Below the pieces are notes generated by a model. It was not told the origin of the DNA, searched no databases, and was given only the letters and a program-made list of their open reading frames with translations. A stretch of 17,566 bases of DNA, taken from Dehalococcoidia bacterium (GTDB lineage Bacteria > Chloroflexota > Dehalococcoidia > E44-bin15). This document shows, one piece after another, positions 13,714-17,566 of this stretch (the stretch's first letter is position 1; the number at the start of each line of letters is the position of its first letter). Where the stretch lies: assembly GCA_030667555.1 (NCBI GenBank), contig DAOUVR010000004.1, positions 1-17,566 of the forward strand, read 5' to 3'. Made by a program: the position numbers and the translations under genes.

Positions 13714-16700
13714 CTAGTAGATATCTACCTCATCGAAAGATATTTGTTCAGATGGGGTCATTGTGTTACCCCTAGGTATCTCCGGTGCTGTCCGTTGTTC
13801 TTCGTTAGGCAGCGGTAGATTCTCAGCTGGGATAATTTCACATTCGATAACGTTTTCCAGGAACGAATTCAAGTCGGGGAAAAGATCAACTGTGTGCTCA
13901 AGAACCCAGAGTAGCTCCAATAATTCCTCGTTGAATTCTGCTGGCCATGTGCCGGGGCGTATTTCGTCCAGCGGTGAGGATCTCCTGCCTGCTGGTTCCC
14001 GCTTGCGGTAGCCGAGCCAAGAACGTACAGGATTGAAACCAGATACTTCGAATTCCCACACCGCTTTCGAAACAGGAGCAAATGTACCCTGACCAACGTG
14101 CAAGGTCTGCGTAGCTTCATCCCACTGGAAGTCATTCGGGTAGCCCTCGGAGGTGCCGGGTACTGGTCGCACAGCCCGAGCGCGGCCATTCGGCACGGTA
14201 CCTCGTCGTACCTCTTCGGGTATTAAGCGTTCTCCATAGGTATGTAGCCAGATAAGCTTCCTACCTAGTTTAACTCCCTGCCGAAAAATGTCCTTATCCG
14301 TAGTAATGGGAATACGAGGGGAGGATGTTGTAAGGTCATCATTAAAGCGGTTAGTATAATCCGGTCCGGTTAATATGGCATAGCAATAGGCAGCAAAGTC
14401 TTCTGGTGATACTTGTCCACCGTAGACATTTACCAGAAAATCCAGCAGTCCCTCGGTGATGTTTGCTTCTGTCCCTGCGGCATCACGCCAAAGAGGGATT
14501 ACATCTTTTCCACCAAAAGAGCCTCTGAAATGATGCATATCTGGTATTTTATTTGAAACTACAGCTGCCGGGCCCTTACCTAGAGTACCTGTTAGATTAC
14601 TCACCAAATACAACTGCTCTTCTGAGTGTACATGCCATAGAGGTGGACGTGGTAGATCTATTATCCTAGGATCCGCAAGTAACCAGTGACGAAAGAAAGA
14701 ACGGTATGCATATCGAATTATCGGTGGCTCAGGACTTCGTTCTGTAATCTCTACTATTCGCTCTTGAGAAGCTGGTGGTGGAGTGGTTGATGATATATCT
14801 GTGGTTGTCCTGCGGCCAAATCTCCGGTCTGGAAATAGGCGAGATCTTTCGTTTGGTGAACTTGCTGCAAGTGATTGCCAACTCCTTTGTGCCTCATTCA
14901 CAGTGGTGGAAATGGGCCACGTTCGTCCAGCTTTAACTCCCGGTGTTTGCCATGGAAACAAGTCAATAAGCAAAGGCCACGTTGAAAATGCACTTACTTC
15001 AGTGGGAATAAAAGGCGCTGTCCAGTCAGTCAGGCAATCTTGCCAATCCATATCAGCGAAAGATTGAACAGAGTCAAGGCAGGCCAATTTATCTTCACGA
15101 CTCCCGGTTACTTTGACGTACCGTACATTAGCGGGTGTATCAGGATTGGGTCTTCCATAGCGCACACCAATCGCAATAGCGACCGGCGTCTGGATGGCAA
15201 AGACGTTCTCCGTCTTACGTGCACCCAAGCTCCCTCCTTCAAGATCAATAATCCAAAGCTCATCGAATACATGACGCATCACCTCCCGCATCCCGAGGAA
15301 TCCGGGGCCTTTCAGGTAACTGGATGCGGTGATGAAAGAGACGATGCCGGGGCCGCTGGTGGTTTCGAACACCTTCCACAGTGCCCACCGCCAGAAATAG
15401 ATGTATGTGTTATACAGGCTAGCGATATGGCTGAACATTGTCTGGCCGCGAGCCAGGCGGATGAAATCACCTAGAAGCCGTTCGAGCCGTGCCTCCGGAT
15501 CATCCGTGCCTTCACTCGCATCAAAAGCCTGTCGGTTGTAGGGCGGATTACCCATGCACACCAGAACACGGGTCTCCTTCTTCACCGTTCCAGCTCGCCG
15601 ATGTTCGTCTACCAAAGGGCGTAGCGGTAGCGACAAACGGCCGGATGGGGCGGCGTCAGGCGATTCAAGCGTGTCTGTGAGGTAGACGTGCACACCGTCG
15701 TCAGGAAGCACTGCACCGGCCTCCTGCAGTTTCTGTGTAACCCGCAGATGAGCGACAGCGTATGGTCCGACCAGCAACTCGAAGGCGTGTACATTCTTCG
15801 CTAGCATGGTAGCACGCTGTGGTACGGCGCCCGTTCCGTATCGGTCACGCACTCGATCTACGGCTTCCGTGATAACTGCTATGGGATACGTGCCTGTACC
15901 TGCTGCGGGGTCAAGGAAAACGACTTCATCATCGGCATAGGCCAGGGGCTTGCCAAAACGTTCCTTTAGCAACTCGGCTACAAGACGAGTCTGACAGCGA
16001 ACGACTTGAACTGGCGTATAATATACACCCCTCTCTTCTCGCATCCTGGGATCATAGGCTGCGAGGAAATCTTCGTAGAAATATAGCCATGGATCAGGGT
16101 TCCTCTCCATAAGTCTTGTAGGATCAACAGCGCTGATAACCCTAACTAAAATATCGACACCGGTTCCAATATCTTCTCGAGTTTGAGGATCCGTCAATAG
16201 GGTTAAGACGTGGCCGAGCAACTTGTGTTTAGAATTTAGGGTAGTAGCAGCAAAATTGGGCCGCAAGTCAGTGGCCCCGTCAAATCGAGCAAGGAGTAGT
16301 GAATAAGTAAGTGTTTGTGCATATGCATCGGCAAACGCCTCGTCCGTAGCGTCCGGAAACAAGGTGGCTCGCCAGTCGTGTGCCAGTTGTGCCAGTGCCG
16401 AATCGGTTCTTCCCACAGCTTGAAGGACATCGTCACGAAGAAAACGGCAGAGAGGCGCTAATAACTCAGCCAAAATTCGGGGAGAAGTAGGTGTTATAGG
16501 CTCCCATGTAATGAATTCTCTGATGACCGTTAAAAAAGCAGGTACTGCTTCTTCGTTGAGAGCACGCGCCCCGCGCTGGTCGATGTCGCCGATTCCAACA
16601 ACATTACCGACGCGTAGCCCACTCCGATAGAGTGCCCAAGCATTTCCATCTGTGTAAATGAGGTTAGGGAGCTCCTGGAATTTACGCCATTGCTGAGCAT

Positions 16701-16923
16701 TATGACCAGTAAACCTAGTTGGGTCAGCACCCGTACCGGGCTTTTTTAATTCAATATGGCCTACCAACGCTCCATCTACGGCTACTGCCATATCGGGACG
16801 TCCGATATTCTCTGCGGTAGCTTCTGTGACTATTTGAATAGTATGGCCTGACTGTCTACCAAGAGATTTGACCAAGTTCTCTGTGGGTGTCTTGAGTTGA
16901 TCTTCAGGCTGGCCAAGCAGCAC
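13714..16923 (-). CDS. Single-chain restriction-modification enzyme (type ISP/IIG-like nuclease-methyltransferase)
   Basis: 1069 aa. The N-terminus carries a PD-(D/E)xK nuclease motif: RPD at 42-44 and ELK at 58-60 within HIELKKPGTG. A helical linker follows. The N6-adenine methyltransferase core has RGVYYTP (299-304), SAM motif I LDPAAGTGT (337-345) and catalytic motif IV NPPY (459-462). The C-terminal part, with SSYLKGPGFLGMREVMRHVF and ENVFAIQTPVAIAI, resembles the type ISP coupler/TaqI-like target-recognition region. No Walker A or helicase motifs were seen. LlaBIII-like type ISP proteins are about 1.5 times longer and have a translocase. The start is GTG at 16923 with AAAGG about 9 bases before. 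The frame is open back to a TAG at 16969-16971 with only non-canonical ATT codons, and upstream residues IYERFSS look protein-like. Expected role is restriction of incoming DNA with self-methylation. Confidence 0.9.
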   Translation of the reverse strand: MLLGQPEDQLKTPTENLVKSLGRQSGHTIQIVTEATAENIGRPDMAVAVDGALVGHIELKKPGTGADPTRFTGHNAQQWRKFQELPNLIYTDGNAWALYRSGLRVGNVVGIGDIDQRGARALNEEAVPAFLTVIREFITWEPITPTSPRILAELLAPLCRFLRDDVLQAVGRTDSALAQLAHDWRATLFPDATDEAFADAYAQTLTYSLLLARFDGATDLRPNFAATTLNSKHKLLGHVLTLLTDPQTREDIGTGVDILVRVISAVDPTRLMERNPDPWLYFYEDFLAAYDPRMREERGVYYTPVQVVRCQTRLVAELLKERFGKPLAYADDEVVFLDPAAGTGTYPIAVITEAVDRVRDRYGTGAVPQRATMLAKNVHAFELLVGPYAVAHLRVTQKLQEAGAVLPDDGVHVYLTDTLESPDAAPSGRLSLPLRPLVDEHRRAGTVKKETRVLVCMGNPPYNRQAFDASEGTDDPEARLERLLGDFIRLARGQTMFSHIASLYNTYIYFWRWALWKVFETTSGPGIVSFITASSYLKGPGFLGMREVMRHVFDELWIIDLEGGSLGARKTENVFAIQTPVAIAIGVRYGRPNPDTPANVRYVKVTGSREDKLACLDSVQSFADMDWQDCLTDWTAPFIPTEVSAFSTWPLLIDLFPWQTPGVKAGRTWPISTTVNEAQRSWQSLAASSPNERSRLFPDRRFGRRTTTDISSTTPPPASQERIVEITERSPEPPIIRYAYRSFFRHWLLADPRIIDLPRPPLWHVHSEEQLYLVSNLTGTLGKGPAAVVSNKIPDMHHFRGSFGGKDVIPLWRDAAGTEANITEGLLDFLVNVYGGQVSPEDFAAYCYAILTGPDYTNRFNDDLTTSSPRIPITTDKDIFRQGVKLGRKLIWLHTYGERLIPEEVRRGTVPNGRARAVRPVPGTSEGYPNDFQWDEATQTLHVGQGTFAPVSKAVWEFEVSGFNPVRSWLGYRKREPAGRRSSPLDEIRPGTWPAEFNEELLELLWVLEHTVDLFPDLNSFLENVIECEIIPAENLPLPNEEQRTAPEIPRGNTMTPSEQISFDEVDIY

Positions 16924-16966
16924 GGATGAAAACCTTTCATAAATGGCATTTGCGAAAATAACGAGA

Positions 16967-16995
16967 AACTAATGTGCATCTTCGTGATATGTCAA
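16967..16995 (-). promoter_or_regulatory. Candidate promoter of the restriction-modification gene
   Basis: Minus strand: perfect -35 TTGACA (16995-16990), 17-bp spacer and a poor -10 TTAGTT (16972-16967); TAGTTT at an 18-bp spacing is the alternative. Start expected near 16960, about 37 bases before the GTG. The weak -10 could keep expression low. Confidence 0.4.
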
Positions 16996-17166
16996 TTTTC
17001 TTCTCTCTGGTAGAACGTCCTTAACTTAATAGCAGTCCTTTTGGTTAGGTGAATCATACATCTATATCAAGTTGCTAACAAGCCACAACCTTTCTGGTGC
17101 TTCTCAGAGATTCGACTGAGAACAGGCCGAAGGCAACAATATAGCGAATCGTATAAAGGGGGGCAT

Positions 17167-17265
17167 ATGAGTATAGGCACGGCAAGGGGATTTCTCTACT
17201 TGCTGAACCGACTCCTGGGTGCCGTTAGGCTAATAATGCAGCCTAACTCCGCCCTCTGGTCTTAA
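17167..17265 (+). CDS. Small ORF (32 aa), possibly a truncated basic microprotein
   Basis: The ATG has a strong AAAGGGGGG three bases upstream. The product starts MSIGTARGFLYLLNRLLGA and then ends abruptly after a hydrophilic stretch. The first part recalls short basic Chloroflexota-type hypothetical proteins of the style TARxFLYLxRLLGDxxA, from memory only. A perfect 8-bp inverted repeat (17224-17247) begins just after the conserved-looking part, so the original 3' end may have been replaced. It could equally be a chance frame. Confidence 0.35.
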   Translation: MSIGTARGFLYLLNRLLGAVRLIMQPNSALWS

Positions 17266-17407
17266 AACTTGTTTGGTCATTATAATAACTACCACTGAAC
17301 AAACATCGGGTTGTCTGATTTCTTGCACGTACGATTGGCCGAGTTGGGAAGAGTCTGTTAGTATTATACCAAGGTGCTCATCGGTAAAATTTTAGCAGAA
17401 TATTTTA

Positions 17408-17424
17408 ATAACATATGTTATAAT
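17408..17424 (+). promoter_or_regulatory. Extended -10 promoter overlapped by a 14-bp palindrome
   Basis: The palindrome ATAACATATGTTAT (17408-17421) is perfect and overlaps TGT-TATAAT (-10 at 17419-17424, TG at 17416-17417). No good -35 lies 17 bases upstream. The start would be near 17431, 60 bases before the ATG at 17491. A dimeric repressor bound at the palindrome would block the promoter. Confidence 0.55.
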
Positions 17425-17490
17425 ATCGACTAATGTAAAATTAATATATATCACTAGATAACTTTTCATTTAAAGAGAGGTGATTAAAAT

Positions 17491-17566
17491 ATGCCAACCG
17501 ATGATACGGGCAACTATAAGTCATCTTGTTTAAAGACAATTTTCAGTACCATTCAAGTGTATTCTT
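17491..17566 (+). CDS. Start of an unidentified gene, cut by window end
   Basis: The ATG lies 7 bases after AGAGAGGTGA (17474-17483), a strong ribosome site, and 60 bases after a predicted transcription start. The first 25 residues (MPTDDTGNYKSSCLKTIFST and on) are open to the end of the window. The fragment is too short to identify. Confidence 0.6.
   Translation, partial: MPTDDTGNYKSSCLKTIFSTIQVYS

Larger units (their letters stand above)
16996..17490. other. Intergenic region with inverted repeats
   Basis: No long gene in about 500 bases. TTCTCAG (17101-17107) pairs with CTGAGAA (17116-17122) over 8 bases. GTTAGGCT (17224-17231) pairs with AGCCTAAC (17240-17247), also over 8 bases. A short ORF and an operator-like palindrome are listed separately. 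The right half becomes strongly AT-rich, which suits the promoter of the gene that starts at 17491. Confidence 0.5.

Overview
The window looks like a chromosomal segment of a bacterium, most likely an uncultured member of the Chloroflexota (Dehalococcoidia-like). This rests on remembered resemblance of the RpoB and RpoC proteins and of their setting, not on a search. The left part is housekeeping. It holds the 3' part of a PAS-PAS-PAS-GGDEF diguanylate cyclase gene (1-1629), a near-consensus sigma70 promoter (1666-1694), and rpoB and rpoC separated by 2 bases (1803-10243). A larB gene follows on the opposite strand and converges on rpoC with a 2-base gap.

The RNA polymerase subunits carry unusual additions. 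RpoB has a CxxC...CxxC insert near its N-terminus and an in-frame 13-residue tandem duplication before the GDKMAGRHGNKG motif. RpoC ends in a roughly 150-residue acidic tail built from 20-residue repeats.

From about 11.0 to 13.7 kb the window becomes accessory in character. A 56-bp sequence beginning exactly at a tRNA 5' end and covering only the 5' half of a tRNA-Thr(CGT)-like gene occurs twice (11179 and 13495), with one mismatch that falls in the anticodon. Between the copies lie rlmN (minus strand, with its own promoter), a GC-rich segment full of inverted repeats that may be a structured RNA or a group II intron remnant, and a lysine-rich microprotein gene whose promoter is overlapped by a dyad. 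Each tRNA half lies divergent from a minus-strand gene (larB or the microprotein) and faces the 3' end of another (rlmN or the restriction gene).

The right part (13.7-16.9 kb) is one large minus-strand gene for a single-chain restriction-modification protein of the type ISP/IIG kind. It has an N-terminal PD-ExK nuclease motif and a central N6-adenine methyltransferase, with no visible helicase. Beyond it are about 570 bases with inverted repeats, a 32-codon ORF with a strong Shine-Dalgarno, and an extended -10 promoter covered by a 14-bp palindrome. The start of a further gene runs off the end. No CRISPR array, rRNA, complete tRNA or recognisable transposase was seen.
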